Source: Pseudohaliea sp964438205 (lineage in GTDB: Bacteria; Pseudomonadota; Gammaproteobacteria; Pseudomonadales; Halieaceae). Taken from it: a DNA stretch of 48,813 bases. The stretch is from positions 1-48,813 of the forward strand of contig CAYTJQ010000022.1 in assembly GCA_964438205.1 (NCBI GenBank). The letters run 5' to 3'. Shown here piece by piece: positions 27,014-36,442 of the stretch. The notes beneath the pieces were generated by a model. The model had not been told where the DNA came from and did not search any database. It saw only the letters and a list, made by a program, of their open reading frames with translations. Every line of letters starts with the position of its first letter. The first letter of the stretch is position 1. Position numbers and translations under genes: made by a program.

Positions 27014-28990
27014 CTAGCGCATCGCGTGCAGGAACTGGAGGTGGTTCTCGTACTGGCCGAGGATATCGTGGGTGACCTGGGCGCGGGTCCAGCCCATGAC
27101 ACAGTAGTCCTGGCCGCCCTCAGCGAGGTGCACCTCGGCGCGGTAGAACTTCTCCTCGTCCCCGAGTTCCTCCAGCGCCTTGCCGACGAAGGCATCGCCG
27201 GGCAGGGCGTGGGCCCGGCAGCGGACTTCGTAGACGAAATCGGTCTCCTCGCCGTGGTAGACCTCGAGGCGCACGGCGCCGCGGCTGCCGATGTCGTTGA
27301 AGACCCGGGCCTCGATATCGTGGCCGGCGAGCTCGCCGGCAAATTCCCGCAGCGCGGGCAGCACCGTCTCCCGCAGGAAGCTGTGTACCGTGGTGTCACC
27401 GGGATAGTTGAGCAGGGTGTCGAGGCGGGCGCGCCAGTCGCCGGGGTTGGCGATGAGCGGCGACACGCTCTGCGTATCGCGCTTGGTCACATCGAGATGC
27501 AGGGCGCGCGCGAAGCCCCAGATCGCCCCGAGCAGGGCGACGGAGAAGGGCAGGGCGCTGGCGATCGCGGCGGTCTGCAGGGAGGACAGCCCGCCGGCCA
27601 GGAGCAGGACGATGGCGATGAGGCCGATGATGGCGGTCCAGAAGATGCGCTGGGGCCAGGGCGTGTCGTCGCGACCGTTGGCGGCGAGCATGTTCAGCAC
27701 CATGGCCCCCGAGTCCGCCGAGGTGACGAAGAACACGATCACCATGAGCAGGGAAATGGTCGAGAGCAGCGTCGGCATCGGCAGGTACTCCAGGAAGCGG
27801 AACAGGGCGATCGCGTTGTTCTCCTGCACCGCCTCCGCCAGCGCCGCCTCGCCGCCGTGGAGAATCAACTCGATGGCGCTGTTGCCGAAGACGCCCATCC
27901 ACAGCAGCGTGAAGCCGCAGGGCACCAGCATGGCGCCGAGGATGAACTCGCGGATGGTGCGCCCGCGGGAGATGCGCGCGATGAACAGGCCGACGAAGGG
28001 CGACCAGGACAGCCACCAGCCCCAGTAGAAGATCGTCCAGCCGCCGAGCCAGTCCGTGGGGTCGTAGGCGTAGAGGTTGAAGGTGTAGCTGACCAGGTCG
28101 CTGACGTAGCTGCCGAGGTTCTCGATCGTGCCCTGCAGCACGATGACCGTCGGCCCGGCGAGGAGCACGCCGACGAGCAGCAGGATGGCGAGGACGATGT
28201 TGAGCTCGGAGAGGCGCTTGATGCCGGCGTCCAGCCCCATGACCACCGAGACGGTCGCGAGCAGCATGGTGCCGATGATGAGCAGGACCTGCATGCCCGG
28301 CCCGATCGGCACGCCGAGCAGGTAGTTGAGGCCGCTGTTGATCTGCAGGACGCCGAGGCCGAGGCTGGTGGCGACACCGCAGGTGGTGCAGACGATCGCG
28401 AAGATATCCACGATGGCGCCCGGTGCGCCGTAGATGCGCTCGCCGATGAGCGGGTAGAAGGCGGAGCGCAGGGTCAGCGGCAGGCTGTGCCGGTAGGCGA
28501 AGTAGGCCAGCACCAGCGCGACGATGGCGTAGATGGACCAGGCGTGGACCCCCCAGTGGAAGAAGGTGAGCTTCATGGCCTCGGCCGCGGCGTCGATGCC
28601 GCCGCCCTCGCCGTGCGGGGGCTGCAGGTAGTGCATGACCGGCTCGGCGACGCCGTAGAACATGAGGCCGATGCCCATGCCGGCGGCGAACAGCATGGCG
28701 AACCAGGAGGTATAGCTGTAGGCGGGTTCGGAGTGGTCGGGCCCCAGCTTGATATCGCCGTAGCGGGAGAGGCCGAACACGAGGGTGGTGATCAGGATGA
28801 TCGCGACCACCAGCACGTAGTACCAGCTGGCGTAGTGGACGATCGCGTCCTGCATGGCCTGGAAGACGGCGTTGCTCGCCGTCGGCGCGAGGCCGGCGAT
28901 GAGCACCAGCAGCAGCAGGACCCCGGTGGCGGGCCAGAACACGCTGTGGTCGACGACGAGCCGGGGCTTGGGTGCCGGCGCTTGCTCCAT
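27014..28990 (-). CDS. BCCT-family transporter (BetT-like)
   Basis: A 658-aa sodium- or proton-coupled transporter for betaine, choline, carnitine or similar quaternary amines. It has twelve predicted helices, with family blocks MFAAGMGIGLMFYGVAEP, FFHWGVHAWSIYAIVALVLAYF, the WGWWLSWSPFVGLFIARIS core of helix 8 with its RGRT continuation, and FFVTSADSGAMVLNMLA. The cytoplasmic C-terminal extension after about residue 510 (some 145 residues) resembles BetT, where it participates in osmotic regulation. GGAGGAAGAG precedes ATG 28990. It is first in an operon with the MFS gene. Choline or glycine betaine as substrate is inferred, since no bet catabolic genes are adjacent. Confidence 0.92.
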   Translation of the reverse strand: MEQAPAPKPRLVVDHSVFWPATGVLLLLVLIAGLAPTASNAVFQAMQDAIVHYASWYYVLVVAIILITTLVFGLSRYGDIKLGPDHSEPAYSYTSWFAMLFAAGMGIGLMFYGVAEPVMHYLQPPHGEGGGIDAAAEAMKLTFFHWGVHAWSIYAIVALVLAYFAYRHSLPLTLRSAFYPLIGERIYGAPGAIVDIFAIVCTTCGVATSLGLGVLQINSGLNYLLGVPIGPGMQVLLIIGTMLLATVSVVMGLDAGIKRLSELNIVLAILLLVGVLLAGPTVIVLQGTIENLGSYVSDLVSYTFNLYAYDPTDWLGGWTIFYWGWWLSWSPFVGLFIARISRGRTIREFILGAMLVPCGFTLLWMGVFGNSAIELILHGGEAALAEAVQENNAIALFRFLEYLPMPTLLSTISLLMVIVFFVTSADSGAMVLNMLAANGRDDTPWPQRIFWTAIIGLIAIVLLLAGGLSSLQTAAIASALPFSVALLGAIWGFARALHLDVTKRDTQSVSPLIANPGDWRARLDTLLNYPGDTTVHSFLRETVLPALREFAGELAGHDIEARVFNDIGSRGAVRLEVYHGEETDFVYEVRCRAHALPGDAFVGKALEELGDEEKFYRAEVHLAEGGQDYCVMGWTRAQVTHDILGQYENHLQFLHAMR

Positions 28991-29160
28991 GGGTCTCTTC
29001 CTCCGGGGATCGGCCCCGATTGCCTTGCAGCCCGGCCGACCGGCAAGCGCGGGACGCGACAGCGGTGCCAGCCAGGGGGTCGCCGCGGCGGTTGTTTCCC
29101 GCCGCCCCGCGGTGAATGCCGCGCGCAGTATAGCGCAGCCGGCGGCAAACACTTTCGTAC

Positions 29161-29222
29161 AATAATGATTCCGGTTCGCGGCACACTCGCAAAATGCGAC
29201 GAATGTTCGCTAAATCATTATT
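29161..29222. promoter_or_regulatory. pair of Fur-half-site-like inverted repeats
   Basis: AATAATGATT (29161-29170) and its exact reverse complement AATCATTATT (29213-29222) are separated by 42 bp. Each resembles one arm of the E. coli Fur box (GATAATGAT / ATCATTATC), but the arms are not joined into a 19-bp box. The site lies between divergent transporter genes, so iron-responsive or looping control is conceivable but unproven. Confidence 0.45.
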
Positions 29223-29257
29223 TTTTGTTGATATTTACTTCCATCGCCTTCGAGGGT

Positions 29258-29290
29258 GGCAAGGCCAAAATGCTTTGGCCTATAATTGCC
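29258..29290 (+). promoter_or_regulatory. nested palindrome overlapping a TATAAT -10 of the TonB receptor
   Basis: TATAAT is at 29281-29286. Directly upstream is the perfect inverted repeat GGCCAAA-ATGC-TTTGGCC (29263-29280). An outer pair GGCAA (29258-29262) and TTGCC (29286-29290) encloses both. No good -35 is visible at the expected place, which the palindrome occupies, as for an operator or activator site. A leader of about 150 nt would precede ATG 29443. Confidence 0.5.
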
Positions 29291-29352
29291 GTCGTTTCAA
29301 AGTAATGCCCGTCAACAATAAACGCGCGGCACTTTCCGTCTGCCAGGCGCCT

Positions 29353-29370
29353 GCCAGCTGCCTGCCAGGC
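29353..29370. repeat. second copy of the GCCTGCCAGGC-type 18-bp motif
   Basis: This 18-mer matches 7649-7666 at 17 of 18 positions (A to C at one site). It lies within a leader repeating CTGCCAG several times (29340-29374), 72 bp before the receptor start codon. Confidence 0.55.
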
Positions 29371-29442
29371 TGCCCGCCAAGCCGCGACCGGGCCCAGCAC
29401 GCGAATGCAAGCAACGGATTCAAGCATAGAGAGGGACTAGCC

Positions 29443-32046
29443 ATGTCACGACTGCCCGTATTCAACCGCAAGACGCTCAGCCGCGCCGTTCTTTCGGCCG
29501 TTGCCGGCGGCACTATCGCCTCCGGCGCGCAGGCGCAGATGGAGGAGGTCATCGTCACCGCGACCAAGCGCCAGGCGAGCACCCAGGACATCCCCCTGTC
29601 CGTCCAGGCGCTCGGCCAGAACAGCCTCGAGCAGATGGGCGTCGGCAACTTCGAGGACTACCTGGTCCAGCTTCCCGGCGTCACCGCGGGCGGCAGCGGC
29701 CCGGGTCAGAACACTATCTACATCCGCGGCATCGCCTCCACCACGCCGAACCTTACCACCGCCGGCGTGGCGGGCCTGTCGCCGAACGTCGCCTTCTACC
29801 TCGACGAGCAGCCGCTGGCCCAGCCCGGCCGTAACCTCGACGTCTACGCGGCCGACATCAACCGCGTGGAGGTGCTGGCCGGGCCCCAGGGCACGCTCTT
29901 CGGCGCCAGCTCCCAGGCCGGCACCGTGCGCCTGATCACCAACAAGCCGGACTTCACCGGCACCTACGGTCGTCTCAAGGCCGGCACCTCCTGGACCAAG
30001 GGCGGTGAGATGAGCAATAACCTCGAGGGCATGTTCAACCTGCCCGTGTCCGACAAGCTCGCCCTGCGCGGCGTGGTCTATACGGACAACATGGGCGGCT
30101 ACGTGGACAACGTGCCCGGCACGCTCACGGCGCGCGAGAGCGCGCGCTTTCGCCCGGCCGGCACGCCGCGCGCGAACGGCGTGCCGGTGAGCGACCGCCG
30201 CGCCGGTTTCCAGTCCACCTCGGACCTGTCCGGCGTGACCTTCCTCGAGGCCGACAACGGCAACATCGCTGAAGACGATTTCAACGACACGACCTACAAC
30301 GGCTTCCGCCTCACCGGTGTGTACCTGATCAACGCCAACTGGGACCTCACCGTCTCGCACATGCAGCAGCAGCTGGATTCGGACGGCGTGTTCTACTCCG
30401 ATGGCGACCAGGACGAGTACGAGGTCACCCGCTTCACCGAGGACAGCCTCGAGGACAGCTTCGACAACACCTCCTGGACGCTGAAGGGCCGTATCGGTGA
30501 GTTGGAGGCGCTGTACACGGGTGCCTTCACCAACCGGGAGACGGACCAGCTGGTCGACTACTCTGACTACCTGTTCGTCGGCCAGTACCTGCCCTACTAC
30601 ATCTGCGATGGCTCCGTGACCTACCCGGGCGATGCCGCGCCGGCGGGCACCTGCCAGCCGCCGGACCTGCAGGTGAACTCCATCACCGACACCCAGGTCT
30701 GGACCCACGAGGTGCGCTTCAACACACCGGAAGACCGGCGCCTGCGCGCCACCGTCGGCGGCTTCTACAGTGACCTGCAGCTCGAGGAGCGCAACGACTT
30801 CGTCTACCCCGGCTCTGCCGTGGTCCAGGGCTTCGGCCAGGTAGGCTTCTCGCCCAACTTCCCGTTCACCACCGGCTACGTATCCGACCCGGGCCCGTTC
30901 CCGTCCGGGACGATCTTCCGCAACGACGTGAAGCGGACCGACGAGCAGGTCGGGCTCTTCGGCGAGGCGACCTTCGACATCAGCGACACGCTGGCGCTGA
31001 CCCTCGGCGCGCGCTATTACGACATCGAGGTGGACCTCGAAGGCGGTGCGAACTCGTCTTTCTGTAACCTGTTCCAGCCGGACGTGAATGCCTTCGGCAC
31101 GGACATCTCCGATATCTACAACGGCGATGGCCAGGTCACCTTCCGCGGCAGCTGTGACCCCGCCGACCACATCACCTATACCCTCGATACGATCGACGAG
31201 GCGCCCGCCCAGGTCGCCAATGCGCTGCAGAACGCGCCCGACACGGCGCAGACCGACGGCGTCATCGGCAAGGTCTCCCTGTCCTGGACGCCGACCATGA
31301 ACCAGCTCTGGTTCGCCACCGTCTCCGAGGGCTTCCGTCCCGGGCTGCTCAACCGCCCCGGCGGTGCGAACGGCCCGGGTGACTACACTGTGCCCTTCGC
31401 CCTCGACACGGACGACGTGACCAACTACGAGCTGGGCTGGAAGCTCGACCTCGCCGACCAGACCCTGCGCTTCAACGGCAGCCTGTTCTTCATCGATGTC
31501 GAGAACCTGCAGACGACGATTTTCGATCCGAGCATCGTCAACCTGTTCTTCTCCGACAACGCGGCCAACGCCGAGATCCTCGGCATGGAAGGCACCGTGA
31601 CCTGGGCCCCCGCCTCGATCCCGGGCCTGACCGCGAGCGGTGCTTTCTCCGTCCTCGATACGGAGATCAAGGACGTGCTGACGCCCACGGAGGACGTGCA
31701 GGAGGGCGACACGCTCGCCTTCGCGCCGGAGTTCCAGGGCAACCTGCGGGCGCGCTACGAGTGGGACCTGGAGAACGGCATGCGCGCGCACTTCATGCCG
31801 CACCTCGCCTACTCCGAGGAGGCCTACAGCGACATCATCACCATCAACCGCCAGAAGCTGGACTCCTGGCTGCTGCTGGGCGTGACCGCCGGGGTCAGCA
31901 GCGGCAGCTGGATGGCGGAGCTGTTCGTGGACAACCTCACCGACGAGGCGGCAGAGCTGTCCATGAACTTCGTCAACGATCGCAACCGCCCGACCCTCGC
32001 CCGTCCGCTCACTGCCGGTGTACGCTTCAGCTACGACTTCCAGTGA
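29443..32046 (+). CDS. TonB-dependent outer-membrane receptor
   Basis: An 867-aa receptor. It has a signal peptide (1-32, ending GAQAQ), TonB-box-like MEEVIVTATKRQ, a plug (about 40-170; IYIRGIAS, FYLDEQPLAQPGRNLDV, INRVEVLAGPQGTLFGASSQAGTVRLITN) and a large barrel ending with FSYDF. The DIPLSVQAL start and plug pattern match the receptor class often found in marine and sphingomonad genomes next to sulfotransferases or hydrolases; the ligand is unknown. GAGGGA precedes ATG 29443. It is unrelated in detail to the receptor at 19582 apart from the shared class. It begins a long co-directional run: the TPR-sulfotransferase gene starts 31 bp after its stop. Confidence 0.93.
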   Translation: MSRLPVFNRKTLSRAVLSAVAGGTIASGAQAQMEEVIVTATKRQASTQDIPLSVQALGQNSLEQMGVGNFEDYLVQLPGVTAGGSGPGQNTIYIRGIASTTPNLTTAGVAGLSPNVAFYLDEQPLAQPGRNLDVYAADINRVEVLAGPQGTLFGASSQAGTVRLITNKPDFTGTYGRLKAGTSWTKGGEMSNNLEGMFNLPVSDKLALRGVVYTDNMGGYVDNVPGTLTARESARFRPAGTPRANGVPVSDRRAGFQSTSDLSGVTFLEADNGNIAEDDFNDTTYNGFRLTGVYLINANWDLTVSHMQQQLDSDGVFYSDGDQDEYEVTRFTEDSLEDSFDNTSWTLKGRIGELEALYTGAFTNRETDQLVDYSDYLFVGQYLPYYICDGSVTYPGDAAPAGTCQPPDLQVNSITDTQVWTHEVRFNTPEDRRLRATVGGFYSDLQLEERNDFVYPGSAVVQGFGQVGFSPNFPFTTGYVSDPGPFPSGTIFRNDVKRTDEQVGLFGEATFDISDTLALTLGARYYDIEVDLEGGANSSFCNLFQPDVNAFGTDISDIYNGDGQVTFRGSCDPADHITYTLDTIDEAPAQVANALQNAPDTAQTDGVIGKVSLSWTPTMNQLWFATVSEGFRPGLLNRPGGANGPGDYTVPFALDTDDVTNYELGWKLDLADQTLRFNGSLFFIDVENLQTTIFDPSIVNLFFSDNAANAEILGMEGTVTWAPASIPGLTASGAFSVLDTEIKDVLTPTEDVQEGDTLAFAPEFQGNLRARYEWDLENGMRAHFMPHLAYSEEAYSDIITINRQKLDSWLLLGVTAGVSSGSWMAELFVDNLTDEAAELSMNFVNDRNRPTLARPLTAGVRFSYDFQ

Positions 32047-32077
32047 GGCCACGGCCGGTGGCCCCGGGGCTGCCAGC

Positions 32078-34063
32078 GTGACGGACGGCACGGCGCCGCC
32101 CGACCGGGCGGCGGTGCAGGAGAAAATGCGCGCCGGCGATTTCGCCGGCGCGCTCGCGTTGCTGGCCCCGGCCTCCCCGGAGGCCGGCACCGAGGCCCTG
32201 TACCTCGCCGCCGTCTGCCACCGCTTCCTCCGCGCCTTCGGTGACGCGCGTGCCTGCCTCGAGCGGGTGTTCGCCGCCGAGCCGGAGCACGGGCACGCGC
32301 TGCAGGAACTCGGGCACCTCTGCCGCGATCGCGGCGACAGCGACGGCGCGCTGCGCGCCTACGCGGAGGCCTGCCGGGTCAATCCGTCCCTCGCGGCGAG
32401 CTTCCGCGGGCAGCTCGCGATCCTCGAGGCGCGCGGCGAGCGCGCGGCGGCCTCCGCGGTCGCCGCCCAGCTCGAGCGCCTGCAGGCCCTGCCCAGGCCG
32501 CTGGTCGCGGTCACCGACCTGCTCGCCCGGGGGCGGGTGCTGAAGGCGGAGACCCTCTGCCGCCGCTTCCTGCTGGAGGCGCCGCAGCACGTCGAGGGGA
32601 TGCGCCTGCTGGCGGAGATCGGCGTTCGCCTCGGTGCCCTGGAGGAGGCGGAGTTCCTGCTCGAGAGTGCCGCGGCCTTCGAACCCGGTAATCTGCCGGC
32701 GCGCATCGACTACGTGCGGGTGCTCGGCCGGCGGCAGAAGTTCGCCCGCGCCCGGGCGGAGGCCGCGCGGCTCCTCGAGGAACACCCGGACAACGTCCAG
32801 CTGCGCTCCCTGCACGCCGTGGAGTGCCTGCAGGCCGGCGCCTACGAGGAGGCCCTCGCGGGCTTCGCGGCGGTGCTCGAGCAGCTCCCCGGGGACCCGG
32901 TCACGCACACGTCCCGCGGCCACGCCCTGAAGACCTGCGGCGACTACGACGCGGCCGTGACCGCCTACCGCGCCGCGCTGTCGAGCCGGGAGCGGCACGG
33001 CGAGGCCTGGTACTCGCTGGCCAACCTGAAGACCTACCGCTTCGACGACGGCGAACTCGCCGCGATGGAGCGGGTCCTGGCCACGCCGGGGCTGCCCGCG
33101 GCGGACCGGGTCTACCTGTCCTTTGCCCTCGGCAAGGCGGAGGAGGACCGCGGGGACTACGCGGCATCGTTTCAGCACTATGCGGAGGGCAACCGCCTGA
33201 AGCGCGCGGCCAGCCGCTACGACGCGGACGCCATGTCCCGGGAACTGGCGGCGCAGCGCGAGCACTGCGACCGCGCGCTGTTCGAGGCGAGGGCGGGTTC
33301 CGGCTGCCGGGCCGCCGACCCGATTTTCATCGTCGGCATGCCGCGCGCCGGCAGCACGCTGCTCGAGCAGATCCTCTCGTCGCACAGCCAGGTGGACGGC
33401 ACCCAGGAGCTGCCCAACATCCTCGCCCTGAGCCAGCAGCTCCGGCGCCGGACCGTGGACGGTGAGGCGCCCGGTTACCCGGCGGTGCTGCGCGATCTCG
33501 ACGCGGGGACCCTCCAGGCCCTCGGTGAGCGTTTTCTCGAGGACACACGGATCCACCGCCAGGGCGCACCGCGTTTCATCGACAAGATGCCGAACAACTT
33601 CCGCCACATCGGCCTCATCCACCTGGTGCTGCCGAACGCGCGCATCATCGACGCGCGCCGGGAACCCATGGCCTGCTGCTTCAGCAACTTCAAGCAGCTG
33701 TTCGCGGAGGGGCAGGAGTTCAGCTACGACCTGGGCGATACCGGCCGCTATTACCGCGAGTATGTCGAGCTGATGGCGCACTGGGACGCGGTGCTGCCGG
33801 GGAAGGTGCTGCGCGTGCAGCACGAGGATGTGCTCGACGACCTGGAGGGACAGGTGCGCCGGATGCTCGCCTTCCTCGACCTGCCCTTCGAGCCCGCCTG
33901 CCTGCGCTACTGGGAGACGGAGCGCGCCGTGCGTACACCGAGCTCGGAGCAGGTGCGCCAGCCGATCTTCCGCACGGCGCAGGAACAGTGGCACAATTAC
34001 GCGCCCTGGCTACAACCCCTGCGCGACGCTCTCGGCGAGCGCCTGGCACCGGCGGGGGACTGA
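32078..34063 (+). CDS. TPR-repeat sulfotransferase
   Basis: A 661-aa protein. The N-terminal two-thirds (about 10-400) is helical with TPR-like repeats (ALLAPASPEAGTEALYLAAVC, HALQELGHLCRDRGDSDGALRAY, and others). The C-terminal third is a PAPS-type sulfotransferase with 5'-phosphosulfate loop VGMPRAGST (419-427) and 3'-phosphate segment RREPMACCFSNF (about 527-538). It should transfer sulfate from PAPS to an unknown acceptor; no signal peptide is seen. GTG 32078 is chosen; an internal ATG at 32126 is possible. It is tightly linked to the TonB receptor upstream (31 bp) and the MarR gene downstream (6 bp). Confidence 0.88.
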   Translation: MTDGTAPPDRAAVQEKMRAGDFAGALALLAPASPEAGTEALYLAAVCHRFLRAFGDARACLERVFAAEPEHGHALQELGHLCRDRGDSDGALRAYAEACRVNPSLAASFRGQLAILEARGERAAASAVAAQLERLQALPRPLVAVTDLLARGRVLKAETLCRRFLLEAPQHVEGMRLLAEIGVRLGALEEAEFLLESAAAFEPGNLPARIDYVRVLGRRQKFARARAEAARLLEEHPDNVQLRSLHAVECLQAGAYEEALAGFAAVLEQLPGDPVTHTSRGHALKTCGDYDAAVTAYRAALSSRERHGEAWYSLANLKTYRFDDGELAAMERVLATPGLPAADRVYLSFALGKAEEDRGDYAASFQHYAEGNRLKRAASRYDADAMSRELAAQREHCDRALFEARAGSGCRAADPIFIVGMPRAGSTLLEQILSSHSQVDGTQELPNILALSQQLRRRTVDGEAPGYPAVLRDLDAGTLQALGERFLEDTRIHRQGAPRFIDKMPNNFRHIGLIHLVLPNARIIDARREPMACCFSNFKQLFAEGQEFSYDLGDTGRYYREYVELMAHWDAVLPGKVLRVQHEDVLDDLEGQVRRMLAFLDLPFEPACLRYWETERAVRTPSSEQVRQPIFRTAQEQWHNYAPWLQPLRDALGERLAPAGD

Positions 34064-34069
34064 AGCTCC

Positions 34070-34570
34070 GTGGCGGGAAAGCATCACTCGAGGATCATGG
34101 CCGAACTGGAAGACGAAGTACTGGTGTCGCTGCGCCGCATCATGCGCGCGACCAGCATCCACTCGCGCAAGCTGGGCAAGGTCATGGGCCTGACCACGCC
34201 GCAGCTCGTGGTGGTCCGGGCCATCGGCGAGGAGGGGCTGCCGACGGCGAGCGACATCGCCCGCGCCGTCAGCCTCAGCCAGGCGACCGTGACCACGATC
34301 CTCAACCGTCTCGAAGACAAGCAACTGCTCACCCGGGAGCGCAGCGCCGTGGACCGGCGGCGCGTGAAGGTGCTGCTCACCGACCTCGGCAAGCAGGTGC
34401 TGCGGGAGGCCCCGATGCCCCTGCAGGAGAGTTTCTCGGCGCGCTTCTCTCAGCTGCCCAGCTGGGAGCAGCACCAGATCGTGTCCGCCCTCGAGCGGGT
34501 GGCGACCATGATGGACGCCGAGGAACTCGACGCGGCGCCGCTCCTGGCCAGCGGCGACGAGGTGGTGTAG
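34070..34570 (+). CDS. MarR-family transcriptional regulator
   Basis: A 166-aa winged-helix regulator. The recognition region spans about 60-110 (LPTASDIARAVSLSQATVTTILNRLEDKQLLTRERSAVDRRRVKVLLTDLG, in adjoining blocks), including the typical D-x-R-R wing. An N-terminal helix carries LRRIMRATSIHSRKLGKVMGLT. GTG 34070 lies 6 bp after the sulfotransferase stop; ATG 34097, just after GAGGA, would give 157 aa and is an alternative. It probably controls the export operon starting 100 bp downstream, by analogy to MarR proteins encoded beside the efflux systems they repress. The ligand is unknown. Confidence 0.88.
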   Translation: MAGKHHSRIMAELEDEVLVSLRRIMRATSIHSRKLGKVMGLTTPQLVVVRAIGEEGLPTASDIARAVSLSQATVTTILNRLEDKQLLTRERSAVDRRRVKVLLTDLGKQVLREAPMPLQESFSARFSQLPSWEQHQIVSALERVATMMDAEELDAAPLLASGDEVV

Positions 34571-34669
34571 CAAGGGCGGTGCCGCGAGGAGCGAAATTTT
34601 TCCGCGCCGGGCATCCCCTCGCGGCGGCTGGACGTATACTAGACAACCCCGCAGGTCAGAAAACCCACC
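34571..34669 (+). promoter_or_regulatory. short spacer with TATACT -10 before the export operon
   Basis: TATACT at 34635-34640 matches 5 of 6 of the -10 consensus. No convincing -35 stands 16-18 bp upstream. GTATAC (34634-34639) is a perfect palindrome that a MarR dimer could read. The start ATG 34670 lacks an obvious Shine-Dalgarno sequence. Confidence 0.4.
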
Positions 34670-36442
34670 ATGGCAGAGTCTCCCACCGTCGATACGCGTT
34701 CGCTGACGACGCTGTTCCGTTATTTTGTCCAGATCCTGGGCCCCGAGCATCGCTTCTACACGCTCACGATCCTCTACGGTATCGGCATCAGCATCCTGTC
34801 CGTGGCTACCCCCGTGTCCGTGCAGATGCTCGTGAACAGCGTGGCGGCCACGGGGCTCCCCACGCCACTGGTGGTGCTGTCGCTGTCGCTGTTCGGCCTG
34901 CTGCTGATCGCGGGCACCCTGCGGGCGCTGCGCATCTACATCATGGATGTGTTCGGCCGCCGCTTCTACGCGCGGCTCGTGTCGGATATCGCCCTGCGCG
35001 CCCTCTACGCGCGCAACCCGCACTTCGAGGACAACCGCAAGGGCCCGCTCTTCAACCGCTACTTCGACATCATCCAGGTCATGATCCGCATGCCCGATAT
35101 CCTGATCGGCGGTTTCACGATCATCCTGCAGGCGGCCGCGGGTTTCGTACTGACCTCCTTCTACCACCCGTTCCTGCTGGTCTTTAACCTCGTGCTGATC
35201 GGCCTGCTCTGGCTGGTCTGGTTCATCTGGGGCCCCCGCGCCATCCGGTCCGCCGTGGAGCTGTCGCACCGCAAGCACGCCACCGCCGCCTGGCTCGAGA
35301 GCCTCGCGAAGTCCAACGGCTTCTACAAGAGTGCGCGGCACATCGATGATGCGCTCGAGCGCACGGACCGCTTCACCGGCGAGTACATCACGCAGCACCG
35401 CCATCTCTTCCGCCAGCACTTCTCGCAGACCCTGTGCTTCCTGTTCCTGTACGCGGCGGGGAGCGCGGTACTGCTGGGCCTGGGCGGCTGGCTGGTCATC
35501 CAGGGGCAGCTGTCTCTCGGCCAGCTGGTGGCCGCCGAGCTGGTGCTGTCCGTGGTGCTCTTCGGCATCTCCCAGCTCGGTATCTACCTCAACTACTTCT
35601 ACTACCTCTGCGCCGCGGTGGACGAGCTGTCGCTGTTCATGCAGGTCGAGCAGGAGCGGCCGGAGGAGTCCATCCACCGGCTGCCGCTCAGCGCCAGCCT
35701 CGATTTCGTCGCGGTGCGCACCAGCATCCGCGGTGCCACCGTGGCCCTGGACTGCCGCCTACCGGCCGGTTCGCGGGTCGGCGCCTATGCCGACAGCCAC
35801 GTGGCCCAGCGCCTGTTCACCGAGCTCCTGAAGTGCCACGAGGAGCCCGAGAACGGCTACATCGCCCTCGGCGACCAGGACCTGCGCTCGCTGAAGGCGC
35901 ACGAGGTCCGCCAGGAGATCATCGTTCTCGACCGGCCCTCGGCGGTGGAAACGGATATCCGCGACTACCTCCGCCTGAGCGCCGACGAAGAGGACAAGGA
36001 CAGCATCGACATCATGACCGCGATGCGCGTGGTCGGGCTGGAGAAGACGGTCACCGAGCTCTCCGAGGGCCTGGACACGCCGCTGGTGACCACCGGCTGG
36101 CCGCTGGCGATCACCGAGACCATGCAGCTCAAGCTGGCAGCGGCGCTCATTGCCCGCCCGCGCGTGCTCGTACTGGCCCAGGTCTTCGACGCCGTGCCGG
36201 AGCGCCACCTCAAGGCCTCCCTGGACCTGCTCCAGTCGAGCGCGGGCACCACGGTCATCTACTTCACCAACAAGCACACGGATTTCGCCTTCACGGCCTA
36301 CCTTCATCTCGGCCGGGAGGAGCAGCACCTGTTCGACAGCTACGACAGCCTCTGCGAGGAGCTGCGCTTCGAGCGCCTGACCCTGCGCGAACCGGTCGAG
36401 GGCCACGGCATGGAGCCGAGCAGCACCGGGGAGGGCGCGTAG
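34670..36442 (+). CDS. ABC-exporter-like protein with a pseudo-ATPase domain
   Basis: A 590-aa protein with type I-exporter architecture: an ABC transmembrane domain (about 15-320, five to six helices) and an NBD-shaped C-terminus (345-550). The NBD can be aligned throughout (VALDCRLPAGSRVG, LRSLKAHEVRQEIIVL, LEKTVTELSEGLDTPL, LAAALIARPRVLVLA), yet every catalytic motif is gone. Walker A is AYADSHVAQ (372-380), with no GKS/T. The Q-loop is LDRP. The signature is LAITETMQ instead of LSGGQ. Walker B is VLVLAQVFDA (499-508), lacking the Asp-Glu pair. The switch His is Asn534. ATP hydrolysis therefore seems impossible alone. It is the first gene of a coupled operon with an MFP and a TolC. Confidence 0.88.
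   Translation: MAESPTVDTRSLTTLFRYFVQILGPEHRFYTLTILYGIGISILSVATPVSVQMLVNSVAATGLPTPLVVLSLSLFGLLLIAGTLRALRIYIMDVFGRRFYARLVSDIALRALYARNPHFEDNRKGPLFNRYFDIIQVMIRMPDILIGGFTIILQAAAGFVLTSFYHPFLLVFNLVLIGLLWLVWFIWGPRAIRSAVELSHRKHATAAWLESLAKSNGFYKSARHIDDALERTDRFTGEYITQHRHLFRQHFSQTLCFLFLYAAGSAVLLGLGGWLVIQGQLSLGQLVAAELVLSVVLFGISQLGIYLNYFYYLCAAVDELSLFMQVEQERPEESIHRLPLSASLDFVAVRTSIRGATVALDCRLPAGSRVGAYADSHVAQRLFTELLKCHEEPENGYIALGDQDLRSLKAHEVRQEIIVLDRPSAVETDIRDYLRLSADEEDKDSIDIMTAMRVVGLEKTVTELSEGLDTPLVTTGWPLAITETMQLKLAAALIARPRVLVLAQVFDAVPERHLKASLDLLQSSAGTTVIYFTNKHTDFAFTAYLHLGREEQHLFDSYDSLCEELRFERLTLREPVEGHGMEPSSTGEGA

Larger units (their letters stand above)
28991..29442. other. 452-bp divergent control region (BCCT / TonB receptor)
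   Basis: No gene is supported here. It contains an AT-rich island (about 29158-29300) inside very GC-rich DNA, a 10-bp inverted repeat pair, a nested palindrome abutting TATAAT, and a GCCTGCCAG-rich leader. A -10-like TATACT on the minus strand (29132-29127) might serve the BCCT gene, without a clear -35. Confidence 0.7.
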
